64,000 bases of DNA from positions 62,001 to 126,000 of the forward strand of contig VIRH01000058.1 in the NCBI GenBank assembly GCA_008107755.1, given 5' to 3'. Shown here piece by piece: positions 36,468 to 45,702 of the stretch. A model generated the notes under the pieces. That model saw only the letters and a list, made by a program, of their open reading frames with translations. It was not told the origin of the DNA and did no database searches. The stretch's first letter is position 1; each line of letters opens with the position of its first letter. Position numbers and translations under genes: made by a program. Source of the DNA: Rhodobacterales bacterium (GTDB lineage Bacteria; Pseudomonadota; Alphaproteobacteria; Rhizobiales; Stappiaceae).

Positions 36468-37361
36468 ATGTTACTGGCGCTCGCCGAAAGGCGGTCCGGA
36501 ACGGTTGCGGGCATCGTGCTCATGTGCGCCGGAGCGGCGTTCCTGTGCTTCAACGACGCCTTTGCCAAGAGCCTGATGGATCGCTACCACCCGGTCCAGA
36601 TCATCTTCCTGCGCAATCTGATAGCACTGCCGTTCGCGATCCTCATCGCCTACCGATTGGGAGGACGCGAGGCGCTGGTTTCCCACAGACCGCTTGCGCA
36701 TGTGAGCCGTGGTATCTTGTGGATTGGCGCGGCTACCCTGTTCTTTACCGGCATCAGTCGGATGGAGCTTGCGGAAGCCACGGCGATCGTCTTCTCGGCT
36801 CCCGTTTTCGTGACAGCCCTATCGGCCCTGTTCCTGAGGGAAAGTGTCGGCTGGCGGCGTTGGCTTGCCGTGCTGGTTGGCTTCGTCGGTGTTCTGATCG
36901 TGGTCAGGCCCGGATCGGCCACCTTCCAGCCGGCCTCCATCTACCCCGTCGCCACGGCCTTTCTCTATGCCTTGCTGATGATCAGTGCCCGCTGGGTGGA
37001 TCCGCGCGAAAGCGTCTGGACGCTTATGCTCTATCTCGTCGGCGGTGGGGCGGTCCTGTGCCTTCCCCTGCTCCCGTTCGTCTGGGTGGACATTCACATG
37101 GGGGATCTCTGGCAGTTCCTCGGCATCGCCCTCTTCGGGACGGCGGGGATCACCCTGATCACCCAGGCCTTCCGCCTTGCGCCGGCTGCCGTCGTCGCGC
37201 CCATCGACTACTCGGGGTTAATCTGGGCGACTGTACTCGGCTGGGTTTTCTGGGGCGAGATCCCCGATCTTGCCGCCTACATCGGGGCGGCCGTGATCGT
37301 CTCGAGCGGCATCGTCATCATCATCCGCGAAAGCCGGGCGGCGCGCAAACCTGCGTCCTGA
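36468..37361 (+). CDS. DMT/EamA-family transporter (RhaT/YdcZ-like permease)
   Basis: Inner-membrane protein of 297 residues with about ten hydrophobic segments and the two EamA repeats of the drug/metabolite transporter superfamily: LMCAGAAFLCFNDAFAKSLM at the start, and AFRLAPAAVVAPIDYSGLIW near residue 240. A strong GAGGAGG precedes the ATG. Substrate is unknown. The gene is convergent with the TRAP transporter operon, whose terminator lies between them. Confidence 0.88.
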   Translation: MLLALAERRSGTVAGIVLMCAGAAFLCFNDAFAKSLMDRYHPVQIIFLRNLIALPFAILIAYRLGGREALVSHRPLAHVSRGILWIGAATLFFTGISRMELAEATAIVFSAPVFVTALSALFLRESVGWRRWLAVLVGFVGVLIVVRPGSATFQPASIYPVATAFLYALLMISARWVDPRESVWTLMLYLVGGGAVLCLPLLPFVWVDIHMGDLWQFLGIALFGTAGITLITQAFRLAPAAVVAPIDYSGLIWATVLGWVFWGEIPDLAAYIGAAVIVSSGIVIIIRESRAARKPAS

Positions 37362-37387
37362 TCCTTCACGAGATACCAGCAGACGTG

Positions 37388-37417
37388 AAAAAACCGGCGA
37401 CTGATCCGCCGCCGGTT
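37388..37417 (-). terminator. Rho-independent terminator of the TRAP transporter operon
   Basis: On the minus strand the arms AACCGGCG and CGCCGGTT enclose about ten bases and run into six T. It lies 23 bases after the dctP-like stop codon at 37441 and is oriented for that gene. Confidence 0.82.
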
Positions 37418-37440
37418 CGATCCGCTTCGCGTCAACGATG

Positions 37441-38505
37441 TCAGATGCGCTGGGTAAACGTCGCAGCCTTCATCAGCACTGCATAGTCCTTTGCGAGTTC
37501 CAGAAAGGCATTGTAGCTCTCCTGGACTTCCGCAAACGTCGGATTGGCTTCCGCATTTTCCGCCATCACTTCGCTGACCGCTGCCTTGAGCGCCGCATTC
37601 ACGTCTTCCGGAAAGGCGGTGAAGGTAACGCCGTCTTCCTTCAGCTTCTTGAGCGCAACAGCATTGTAGTAATCGAACTGAGCGGTCGTCTCCACGGAAG
37701 CAGCTTCGGCAGCGTACTGTATGATTGCCTGCAGATGTGCGGGAAGTTCTTCAAAGGCAGCCTTGTTGACAACGATTTCCAGTGCTGCGGACGGCTCGTG
37801 GAATGCCGGAACGTAGCAGTACTTCGCCACCTTCTGCAGTCCGAAGGCCTGATCCAGAAGCGGACCGACCCATTCAGCAGCGTCGATAGCCCCGGACTGG
37901 AAGGCCGGGAAGATTTCCGGAGGCGGCAGGAGAACGGCGTTCACGCCAAGCTTACGCATTGCCTCGCCGCCAAGCCCGGCAATACGCATGTTGAGACCTG
38001 CAAGATCATCAAGGCCCTCGACCGGTTTCTTGAACCAGCCGGCCGCCTGAACGCCGGAGTTGCCGGAGTAAAAAGGCTTCAGGCCACGCTCGGCGTAAAT
38101 GTCATCCCAAAGCTGCTGTCCGCCGCCGTAGCGCAGCCAAGCTGTGGTTTCGACTGCGGTCATTCCGAACGGGACCGCAGAAAAGAAGTGCATGGCCGAG
38201 TTCTTCGAAGCCGCATAGTAGGGCGTCGAGTGGCCGATTTCGACTGTCCCCTGTTCCACCGCATCCTCAACGCCGAAGGGAGGTACCAGTTCACCTGAAG
38301 AATAGACCTTGAAGGAAAGCTGTCCGTCGGACATGGCCTCTACGCGGTCTGCGAAGGCCGTCACGTTCGTGCCGACGCCAGGCGCCTTTGCCGGAAAGGA
38401 GGTCGGCAGCTTCCACTCGAATTTTCCCTGGGCAATGGCCGGAGCGGCCAGCAGGCTTGCAGGAGCAGCGACCGCTCCCGCCTTCAGGAAATCACGTCTT
38501 TTCAT
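37441..38505 (-). CDS. dctP: TRAP transporter periplasmic binding protein (DctP family)
   Basis: Extracytoplasmic binding subunit of a TRAP transporter, 354 residues. The N-terminal MKRRDFLKAGAVAAP, with RRDFLK, resembles a Tat signal and ends near AIAQ. The mature domain has the DctP pattern FEWKLPTSFPAKAPG and AGLNMRIAGLGGEAMRKLG near residue 178, where the conserved arginine binds a carboxylate. The overall look is closest to the TakP-like 2-oxoacid/monocarboxylate binders. It is the last gene of the dctQ-dctM-dctP run, with its own terminator following. Confidence 0.9.
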   Translation of the reverse strand: MKRRDFLKAGAVAAPASLLAAPAIAQGKFEWKLPTSFPAKAPGVGTNVTAFADRVEAMSDGQLSFKVYSSGELVPPFGVEDAVEQGTVEIGHSTPYYAASKNSAMHFFSAVPFGMTAVETTAWLRYGGGQQLWDDIYAERGLKPFYSGNSGVQAAGWFKKPVEGLDDLAGLNMRIAGLGGEAMRKLGVNAVLLPPPEIFPAFQSGAIDAAEWVGPLLDQAFGLQKVAKYCYVPAFHEPSAALEIVVNKAAFEELPAHLQAIIQYAAEAASVETTAQFDYYNAVALKKLKEDGVTFTAFPEDVNAALKAAVSEVMAENAEANPTFAEVQESYNAFLELAKDYAVLMKAATFTQRI

Positions 38506-38535
38506 GCAGGTTCTCCCAGAAACATTTTTTCGTAC

Positions 38536-40092
38536 TCAGAACAGGACATCCGGAAGCCAGGTCGACAGCCCCGGAAAGAAGGCTACGAGCGCAAGCGCCA
38601 GAAGTTGTATCGCCACAAAGGGTATGACCGCCATATATATCTCCGACGTCCTGATTTCGGGTGGCGCGACGGATCGGTAGTAAAACAGCGCAAAACCGAA
38701 GGGCGGCGTGAGAAAGGACGTTTGAAGGTTGAGCGCGATCAGGATCGCGAACCACACCGGGCTGATATCGGATTGCAGAATGATCGGACCGACGATCGGC
38801 ACGACAATGAAGATAATCTCCACGAACTCCAGAATGAAGCCGAGCAGAAAGATCACCAGCATCGTAAGGGCGAGCATTCCAAGCGGACCGCCCGGAAGCG
38901 CCTCGAGCAATTCGGCCACATGTTCGTCGCCGTTAAAGCCCCTGAAGACCAGGGAGAGGATGCTGGCTGCAACGACGATGCCGAAGATCATCCCCGTGAT
39001 CGAGATGGTCTCACGCAGTGCCGGTATGAAGATCCCGCTGCGAAAGAGACTAGACATGTTGGCGAGCAGGAGGCCAAACGCCGCACAGGCCAGAACCGCC
39101 GAGATCAACGTCTTCAGCGACAAGACCACCCGGCCGCCGGAAAACTCCAGTCCGAAGTGGCCCGTCTGTCGCAGGACAAGAAGCAGAACGGCCAGGCCTG
39201 CACACAGGATCGCAAGGCGCGCCGTGCGCCCGCCCTGCCCGCCTGCGGCAATCAGAACTGCGCCGGCAACGCCAACACTCGCGGCTTCCGTCGGCGTCGC
39301 AATGCCAACAAGGATGCTTCCCAGAACGGCAACGATGAGACCGAGTGTCGGGGCAATGTTCCTGACAAGTTCGCCAACCGTTATGGCCGGTTCAGCCGGT
39401 ACTTCAGGACTGGTTTGCGGTGTTTTCCGCAAACGTATGACGACGTAGCCGGCATATAGCGCGACCAGTAGCAGTCCCGGCAACAAAGCCCCGGCAAAAA
39501 GGTCGCCCACCGTGACCGGATCGGGCGCGAAGTTGCCTGCGGCCTGCTGAGCCTCGAAATAGGCATTGGAGATCTGGTCGCCCAGAAGAATGAGAATGAT
39601 CGAGGGCGGGATGATCTGGCCGAGCGTACCACTGGCGCAGATAAGGCCGCTGCTCATGCGGCGATTGACGCCGGCGGACAGCAGGGCGGGAAGCGTGATC
39701 GTGCCAAGCATGACGATCGTCGCCCCGATGATGCCTGTCGAAGCAGCAATCAACGCGCTGACAAGAACGACTGACAAGGCCAGGGCGGTCTGGTTCCCGC
39801 CCAGGACCGAGGTCAGGCTCTTGAGCATCAGTTCGGCCTGCCGCGATTTCTCCAGCAGCAGCCCCATCAGAACGAATAACGGCACTGCGAGCAGCAGCGG
39901 ATTGGTCATGACGCCGTAGACGCGTTGCGGCACCGCCTGAAAGAAGATCAGGTCGAAATGGCCGAAGAGTGCAGCCAGCAGCGCCACGAGCGTCGGGGCG
40001 CCGGCGATGGCAAGCAAAACCGGAACGCCCGACAAGATGCAGGCGAAGACTGAGAGGGCGAGCAGAAGCAGCCAAAGAATGTCCGCGGTCAT
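38536..40092 (-). CDS. dctM: TRAP transporter large permease (DctM family)
   Basis: Large membrane subunit of 518 residues with 12 or more hydrophobic segments. It carries out the sodium-driven translocation. Typical blocks are FFQAVPQRVYGVMTNPLLLAVPLFVLMG (as two adjoining parts near residue 55), SSGLICASGTLGQIIPPSIILI near 150, and a long FILEFVEIIFIVVPI segment near 420. The ATG at 40092 overlaps the dctQ stop, so an upstream extension of the frame is rejected. The dctP-like gene starts 30 bases after its stop. Confidence 0.93.
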   Translation of the reverse strand: MTADILWLLLLALSVFACILSGVPVLLAIAGAPTLVALLAALFGHFDLIFFQAVPQRVYGVMTNPLLLAVPLFVLMGLLLEKSRQAELMLKSLTSVLGGNQTALALSVVLVSALIAASTGIIGATIVMLGTITLPALLSAGVNRRMSSGLICASGTLGQIIPPSIILILLGDQISNAYFEAQQAAGNFAPDPVTVGDLFAGALLPGLLLVALYAGYVVIRLRKTPQTSPEVPAEPAITVGELVRNIAPTLGLIVAVLGSILVGIATPTEAASVGVAGAVLIAAGGQGGRTARLAILCAGLAVLLLVLRQTGHFGLEFSGGRVVLSLKTLISAVLACAAFGLLLANMSSLFRSGIFIPALRETISITGMIFGIVVAASILSLVFRGFNGDEHVAELLEALPGGPLGMLALTMLVIFLLGFILEFVEIIFIVVPIVGPIILQSDISPVWFAILIALNLQTSFLTPPFGFALFYYRSVAPPEIRTSEIYMAVIPFVAIQLLALALVAFFPGLSTWLPDVLF

Positions 40093-40568
40093 CAACCTCT
40101 CCGCCGAAGGAAGCCGAGAACACGCTCGGCGGCTAGCATGACCACAAGGACCGGCAGGATCAGCAGGCATGTCTTGACGATGAAGAGCCCCGGAAGCCCC
40201 CCCGTTTCCGGAGACCCTTCCAGGATCGACCAGGAACTGCGGACAAGCGGATACGCGGTCCATGCCATCATCGCGAATACCGGCAATGCGAGGACCAGAT
40301 AGCCGGCCCGGTCTATGATGCGATTTGTGCGATCGCTCCATCTCTGGCGAAACACATCCACGCGCACATGCTTGTCATCTTCGAAGGCGACGGCGATCGA
40401 AAGCGCGACGAGAGCGGCAAACGCGTAATTTACCGCATCCTGAATTTCCAGAAAGCCGATACCGAGCAGATAGCGCATCAGTACCATGGCGAGTTGCCCC
40501 AGAAAGACGATCGCCGCGAGCCCCATGCAAAGGCGGGTCACGCCGACTAATATGCTTCGTATCAACAT
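40092..40568 (-). CDS. dctQ: TRAP transporter small permease (DctQ family)
   Basis: Small membrane subunit of 158 residues with four hydrophobic segments. The family signature AVAFEDDKHVRVDVF near residue 60 is clear. It pairs with DctM and is needed for its function. The stop overlaps the dctM start (ATGA), and it is the first gene of the operon, so the promoter should lie in 40569-40849, next to cydX. Order Q-M-P is one of the common TRAP arrangements. Confidence 0.92.
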   Translation of the reverse strand: MLIRSILVGVTRLCMGLAAIVFLGQLAMVLMRYLLGIGFLEIQDAVNYAFAALVALSIAVAFEDDKHVRVDVFRQRWSDRTNRIIDRAGYLVLALPVFAMMAWTAYPLVRSSWSILEGSPETGGLPGLFIVKTCLLILPVLVVMLAAERVLGFLRRRG

Positions 40569-40811
40569 TCCAAACCAGCTACTCGAAAAAGTCCCTCATG
40601 CCACGCATGACCTGCCGTTTCTGACAATGCCGGACATACTTATCAGGCCAAATTTCAAAGTATACTCCGGACAGCATTTTAGGGAGGCAATCCCCCGATT
40701 TGGGCACGTTTCCCGCAACACCAATCACTCCGGCGAAGCTTTTCGTTGCTCCGGCATCCCGATCCCCCCACTCAGACGCAGAGGCCAGTGCCCAAGCCTC
40801 CCCGCCTTAAT

Positions 40812-40846
40812 GAAGAAGAGCGGCCAATCGGCCGCCCTCTTTTTTC
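40812..40846. terminator. Hairpin after cydX, probably bidirectional
   Basis: The core arms CGGCC/GGCCG enclose AATC, extended outward by G-C and G-U pairs. Six T follow on the plus strand. On the minus strand, the cyd direction, the following bases are only moderately T-rich (TCTTCTTCATT). It begins four bases beyond the cydX stop. Confidence 0.65.
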
Positions 40847-40849
40847 GTG

Positions 40850-40969
40850 TCAGAAATCCTTGTCGATGCGTCTGCGCTCATCGTCGCTCCGCATCTCCAG
40901 CCACATGGCATTCAGGATTGCCAGGCAGCACGCCAACGGCATTCCAAGGATCCAGGCAAAATACCACAT
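40850..40969 (-). CDS. cydX: Cytochrome bd oxidase small subunit CydX
   Basis: Small inner-membrane subunit (39 residues) that stabilises the haems of cytochrome bd oxidase. It reads MWYFAWILGMPLACCLAIL, then MWLEMRSDDE, the exact layout of the CydX/YbgT family: an N-terminal Trp-Tyr, one transmembrane helix and a short charged tail. The site TAAGGAG before the ATG includes the cydB stop codon, so it is translated right after cydB. It is easily missed because of its size. Confidence 0.94.
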   Translation of the reverse strand: MWYFAWILGMPLACCLAILNAMWLEMRSDDERRRIDKDF

Positions 40970-40981
40970 CCGTTCGTCTCC

Positions 40982-42139
40982 TTAGTAAGCCGTGTGATCG
41001 TCGCGTTCGATGGTTTCCTCATCCACCTTGCCCCACAGGACCTTGTAGACCCAGGCGGTGTAGATAAGGATGAGAGGCAGGAAAATCACCGTCGCAACCA
41101 GCATGTTGAACAGGGTCGGATGGCTCGATGAGGCATCCCAGACCGTGAGGCTGGCATCCGGCTGCGCCGTCGACGGCAGCAGGAAGGGGAACATGGAGAC
41201 CCCCACGGTCGAAATGATCCCGAAAACCGCCAGCTTCGAGCACAGGAAAATGGCCGCTTCCATGCGGGTCTGCAACAGAAGCAAGCTGCCAAGCATCCCG
41301 ATGAAGCCGAGGGCGGGCGCCAACCACAGGATGCTGTGGACGGAATAGTTTCGCATCCACGCCCCGCCTTCCGCGATCGCCTGTTTGGCAAGCGGATTGG
41401 CGGCCATGTTCGGATCAATATCCGATGTGATGCGGAACCCTTCGACATACCCGGATGCGACCAGATAGCCGCCGAGCGCAAACAGGATGATACCGAGGCC
41501 TGCGGCCACCGTACCGTACCGCCGGGCCCGCACGACCATGTCGCCGGAAGCGCGCATGACCAGCCAGCTGGAGCCGTGCATGACAAGCATTGCGACGGAC
41601 AGCAATCCGCACAGCAGGGAGAACGGCGAGAACAGACCGAAGAACGATCCATCATAGGCCATGCGAAGGTCGCTATCGAGTGTGAAGGGAACACCGAGCA
41701 GAACATTGCCGACGGCGACGCCGAAAACCAGTGCCGGCACGAAGGAGCCGGTGAACAGGGCCCAGTCCCAGGCATTGCGCCAGGACGGATCGGGACGCTT
41801 CGACCGGTACTTGAATGCTACCGGCCGCAGGATCATAGCGGCGAGCACGACGAACATCGCCAGGTAGAACCCGGAGAAGCTGATGGCATAAAGCGGTGGC
41901 CAGGCAGCGAAGATCGCCCCACCACCGAGAATGAACCAGACCTGGTTGCCTTCCCAGGTCGGGCCGATGGTGTTGATCACCACACGCCGTTCGATATCGG
42001 TTTCGGCGACGAAGGGCAGCATGGCCCCAACGCCCATGTCGAAACCGTCGGTCACTGCGAACCCGATCAGCAGAACGCCAAGCAGCAGCCACCAGATCAT
42101 CTTGAGGGTCGAATAGTCGATGAATTCATAGAGGATCAT
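40982..42139 (-). CDS. cydB: Cytochrome bd ubiquinol oxidase subunit II CydB
   Basis: Second large subunit of the high-oxygen-affinity quinol oxidase, 385 residues and eight or nine hydrophobic segments. The start MILYEFIDYSTLKMIWWLLLG and the block AVTDGFDMGVGAMLPF near residue 30 are diagnostic, followed by GPTWEGNQVWFILGGGAIFAAWP near 55. It lies five bases after the cydA stop and just before cydX, in the order cydA-cydB-cydX. Confidence 0.97.
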   Translation of the reverse strand: MILYEFIDYSTLKMIWWLLLGVLLIGFAVTDGFDMGVGAMLPFVAETDIERRVVINTIGPTWEGNQVWFILGGGAIFAAWPPLYAISFSGFYLAMFVVLAAMILRPVAFKYRSKRPDPSWRNAWDWALFTGSFVPALVFGVAVGNVLLGVPFTLDSDLRMAYDGSFFGLFSPFSLLCGLLSVAMLVMHGSSWLVMRASGDMVVRARRYGTVAAGLGIILFALGGYLVASGYVEGFRITSDIDPNMAANPLAKQAIAEGGAWMRNYSVHSILWLAPALGFIGMLGSLLLLQTRMEAAIFLCSKLAVFGIISTVGVSMFPFLLPSTAQPDASLTVWDASSSHPTLFNMLVATVIFLPLILIYTAWVYKVLWGKVDEETIERDDHTAY

Positions 42140-42144
42140 GGCAC

Positions 42145-43746
42145 TTACTCCGCAGGCATCGCGACGGCGCGCGTGCTCTGCGCTTTTGCCGTCGGCAGGA
42201 GGTCTTCCGGAGTTCCGTCATCCGGCCCGATCTTGATGAACTTGAGCATCAAGGCGATCTCGACGACCAGCAGCGTGCTGTAGAGCGCTACGAAGCCGGC
42301 AAGGGTCAGCAGAACTTCGGTCACGCTGAGGTCCGACACCGCGGCGGACGTCGGCAGCATGCTCTCGATGATCCAGGGTTGCCGCCCGTATTCGGCGACG
42401 AACCAGCCCATTTCACAGGCAATCCACGGCAACGGGATCGACCAGACGGCTACGTGGAGAAGCCAGCGGCGATTCTCTTGCAATTCATCTAGCTTGCCCG
42501 TGGACGAATAGTAGAAGAACACCGTGGTGATGAGGATGAAGAACATCCCGCACGCCACCATGATCCGGAAGGCGTAGAACATCGGCAGGACTTCTGGCAC
42601 CGTGGACCATGCCGCAGTGTCGATCTGCTCGTCCGTTGCCCCCGCGATATCATCGGTGAAGGGTTTCAGAAGATAGGCGTAGCCGAGCGACTCAAAGTTC
42701 TGGTCGAAGGCAGTGCGAACATCCGCCGGAACGTCATTTGGGTTCGCCCTGATCTGCTGGAGCGCCTCCCAGGCGATGATGCCATCCCGGATGCGTCCCT
42801 TCGATTGCTCAACGAGATCCTTGATGCCCGGAATGACGGTGTCGAGCGAGCGCGTCGCGATCAGCCCCATCACGTAGGGCACCTCGATCGCGAAGACGTT
42901 TTCCCTGGCTTCCATATCCGGCAAGGCAATCAGGTTGAAGGATGCCGGAGCTTTCTCCGTGTCCCACATCGCCTCGATCGTCGCCAGCTTCATCTTCTGG
43001 TTCAGGTTGGCCTCATAGCCGCTTTCGTCTCCGAGAACGACCACGGACAGAGCCGAGGCGAAACCGAAGGCGGACGCGATTGCCATGGACCGCTTTGCGA
43101 TCGCCACGTGGCGGCCCTTCAGCATGTACCAGGCCGAAATGCCGAGCATGAACATGGCGGCGGTCACGTAACCGGCAGACACCGTGTGAACGAATTTGGC
43201 CTGCGCCACCGGATTGAAGAGAACATCGAAGAAGCTCGAGACTTCCATGCGCATCGTGTCGGGATTGAAGACAGCCCCGACCGGATGCTGCATCCAGCCG
43301 TTGGCGATCAGGATCCAGAGCGCCGAGAAGTTGGTTCCGATCGCGACCATCCAGGTCGCAAACAGGTGCCCGCGTCTCGAGAGCCTGTCCCAGCCAAAGA
43401 AGAAGAGACCCACGAAGGTCGCCTCCAGAAAGAACGCCATCAACCCTTCAATGGCCAGCGGAGCGCCGAAGACGTCACCGACATATTGGCTGAAGTAGGC
43501 CCAGTTCATGCCGAACTGGAACTCCATGGTGAGGCCTGTCGCGACGCCCAGCACAAAGTTGATCCCGAACAGCGTGCCCCAGAACTTGACCATACGCTTC
43601 CAGATCTCGCGGCCGGTCATCACATAGACCGTTTCCATCGTCGCGAGCAAAATGGACAGACCGAGTGTCAGTGGCACGAACAGGAAATGGTAGAGAGCTG
43701 TCATGGCAAATTGCAGCCTCGACAGATCAACGACGTTCAATTCCAT
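42145..43746 (-). CDS. cydA: Cytochrome bd ubiquinol oxidase subunit I CydA
   Basis: Haem-bearing catalytic subunit of 533 residues. His19 equivalents lie in RLQFAMTALYHFLFVPLTLGL; the FWGTLFGINFVLGVATGLTMEFQFG segment is near residue 55, the quinol-binding loop with GDESGYE near 240, and GRQPW near 450. Length is close to that of E. coli CydA (522), which suggests the long Q-loop form. Upstream is a 276-base gap after cydC, which could hold a separate promoter for cydABX. Confidence 0.97.
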   Translation of the reverse strand: MELNVVDLSRLQFAMTALYHFLFVPLTLGLSILLATMETVYVMTGREIWKRMVKFWGTLFGINFVLGVATGLTMEFQFGMNWAYFSQYVGDVFGAPLAIEGLMAFFLEATFVGLFFFGWDRLSRRGHLFATWMVAIGTNFSALWILIANGWMQHPVGAVFNPDTMRMEVSSFFDVLFNPVAQAKFVHTVSAGYVTAAMFMLGISAWYMLKGRHVAIAKRSMAIASAFGFASALSVVVLGDESGYEANLNQKMKLATIEAMWDTEKAPASFNLIALPDMEARENVFAIEVPYVMGLIATRSLDTVIPGIKDLVEQSKGRIRDGIIAWEALQQIRANPNDVPADVRTAFDQNFESLGYAYLLKPFTDDIAGATDEQIDTAAWSTVPEVLPMFYAFRIMVACGMFFILITTVFFYYSSTGKLDELQENRRWLLHVAVWSIPLPWIACEMGWFVAEYGRQPWIIESMLPTSAAVSDLSVTEVLLTLAGFVALYSTLLVVEIALMLKFIKIGPDDGTPEDLLPTAKAQSTRAVAMPAE

Positions 43747-44022
43747 CCTCTATCCCCTTTTCAGGTCGGTAGCGACCCGAGCAAATTGCAGCGCATGTCA
43801 AGAATGCGCAGGGTGGCGACTCTTCTTTCCAACCGGTTAGGTTGACGTAAACATCTGTCGAAAAAGACAAATCAAACCGCGAGGCTTGTCAGTTCTACCG
43901 AGAGGAAATCGAGTCTTTGATCCGTGAATCGTGGCGCAGCGGGCAGATGAGGTCAATGCGACAGATCGTGTGAGACATTTGGTCCGCAATTAGCCGATTT
44001 CTGCGAGACACCTTGAGGTGTA

Positions 44023-45702
44023 TCATGGTGTTTTTTGTGCTGTAGCACCACCCGGTAGTTGAAAGACGCGGTCCGCACTCTGCAGCTCGAGTTGCTTGTG
44101 GGCAATCATCAGAACAGCGGACGCTCCCCTGAAGTCCATGAAACGTGCAAGCACATCGGCTGCCGTCTCGGCATCCAGGCCTTCCGTCATCTCGTCGAGA
44201 ATGAAGACATCGGGCTGCGTCAGGAAGGCGCGGGCCAGCGCCAGCCGCCTCTGCTCGCCGCCGGAAAGACCGAGACCGCCCTCCCCCAGCACGGTCTGCA
44301 GGCCGTCCGGGCTGCTCGCGAGGCGCTGTGCAAGGCGCGCCTGCTCGAGCGCCGTCCACAGCTGCTCCTCGCCCGCTGCCGGATTCGCGATCCGAAGATT
44401 GGCAGCGACGGTATCGTTGAAAAGATAGGGTCTTTGACTGATGACGGTGACCGACTGGCGCAAATCCGCCTCGGGCATTGCTGAAAGGTCCATCCCGTTC
44501 AGCGTCACCTTGCCGGCATCCGGCAGGCGCAGGCGCGCGGCGAGCGCTGCAACGGTGCTCTTGCCGCAACCGCTTCGCCCAGCAATCGCCAGCACTTCGC
44601 CGGCCGTCATCTTGAAAGAGAGATGATCGATCACCTTGCGCTCGGCGCCCGGGTAGCGGAAGGAAACATCCGCGAAGCGCAGCACAGGCGCGTTCGCGGC
44701 AAGAGCTTCCTCGACTCTGTGCGACGAAACGTCCGACCGGGCTGATACGTCCTTGTCCAGAATGGATCGAGTCCGTCGAGCCGAGAGCGCCGTTCGCGGC
44801 AGGTTGGACAGCCCCGGCAGGATCTGGGCCATCAGCTCAGGGACGGCGATGGCGACCAGCACCAACCCGACAGCCAGAGATACAGACATATCACCTGACA
44901 GGGCCACCAGCGCGCAGACGACGAGCATGGCCGCCAGAAAGATCTGCCCGGTGAGCGAGGAAAGACTGACCAGACGAAGGGAGCGCTGCTGCAGACCGTC
45001 CTCTGCGCTGTTCAGCCGCTCGCCTGCACCTGTCACGGCGCTCGCGGCCTGCTCCAGCCCGCCATAGATTGCCAGATCGCGTCTGCCTGCGGCCAGATCG
45101 GCGGCGCGCAGCACCATGGCATCCGCGGCTGCATCGGCCCGCCGTGCATTCTTGCGGTCGGCGTTGCGGACAGCGGTCAGCGCGATCGCGAGCCAGAGAC
45201 CGAGAAAAATCGCCCCGACTGACAGAACCGCGGCAGAAACCAGCCCCCAGACCACAAGCAGACACAGAGAAACGACAGTCACCAGAACCAGCGGCACGGC
45301 AAGTCTGAGATAGATCGTATCGAGTGCGGCGATGTCGCGCGTGAAGCGATTGAGCACAAGACCTGTCCTCGAGCGCACCGCATTTCCGTTGGCGAAGGCG
45401 CCGAACAGATTGTTACGGAGCTTGGTCAGAAAGCGGAAGGTTGCCTCGTGGGTCAGGACGCGCTCACCGTAGCGCCCTGCCGTGCGCCCGATCGCGAGCC
45501 CGCGAATGATCGCACTTGGAGCGAAAATGTTCAAAAAGGTTCCCGCCAATCCGGCAATTGCGGCAGCCGTTATGAACCAGCCTGAGACGCCAAGCAGCAG
45601 TATGCCCGCCGCCGCCGGAACGATGGCGACCAATATGCCAAGCCAGAAGTAGAGCGGGTCATGCCTGTGCTGCGACAGGATGGTCTGAAGAATGGCTTTC
45701 AC
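44023..45702 (-). CDS. cydC: ABC transporter CydC (heterodimeric thiol/haem-linked exporter)
   Basis: Half of the CydDC transporter required for cytochrome bd assembly. E. coli CydDC exports cysteine and glutathione, though a haem-related role has been proposed. The 559-residue protein has an N-terminal six-helix membrane domain, and an ATP-binding domain with Walker A GRSGCGKST near residue 372, the signature LSGGEQRRLALARAF near 475, and FILDEMTEGLD after it. It starts inside the cydD stop codon. It is followed by cydA at a 276-base distance. Confidence 0.94.
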   Translation of the reverse strand: MKAILQTILSQHRHDPLYFWLGILVAIVPAAAGILLLGVSGWFITAAAIAGLAGTFLNIFAPSAIIRGLAIGRTAGRYGERVLTHEATFRFLTKLRNNLFGAFANGNAVRSRTGLVLNRFTRDIAALDTIYLRLAVPLVLVTVVSLCLLVVWGLVSAAVLSVGAIFLGLWLAIALTAVRNADRKNARRADAAADAMVLRAADLAAGRRDLAIYGGLEQAASAVTGAGERLNSAEDGLQQRSLRLVSLSSLTGQIFLAAMLVVCALVALSGDMSVSLAVGLVLVAIAVPELMAQILPGLSNLPRTALSARRTRSILDKDVSARSDVSSHRVEEALAANAPVLRFADVSFRYPGAERKVIDHLSFKMTAGEVLAIAGRSGCGKSTVAALAARLRLPDAGKVTLNGMDLSAMPEADLRQSVTVISQRPYLFNDTVAANLRIANPAAGEEQLWTALEQARLAQRLASSPDGLQTVLGEGGLGLSGGEQRRLALARAFLTQPDVFILDEMTEGLDAETAADVLARFMDFRGASAVLMIAHKQLELQSADRVFQLPGGATAQKTP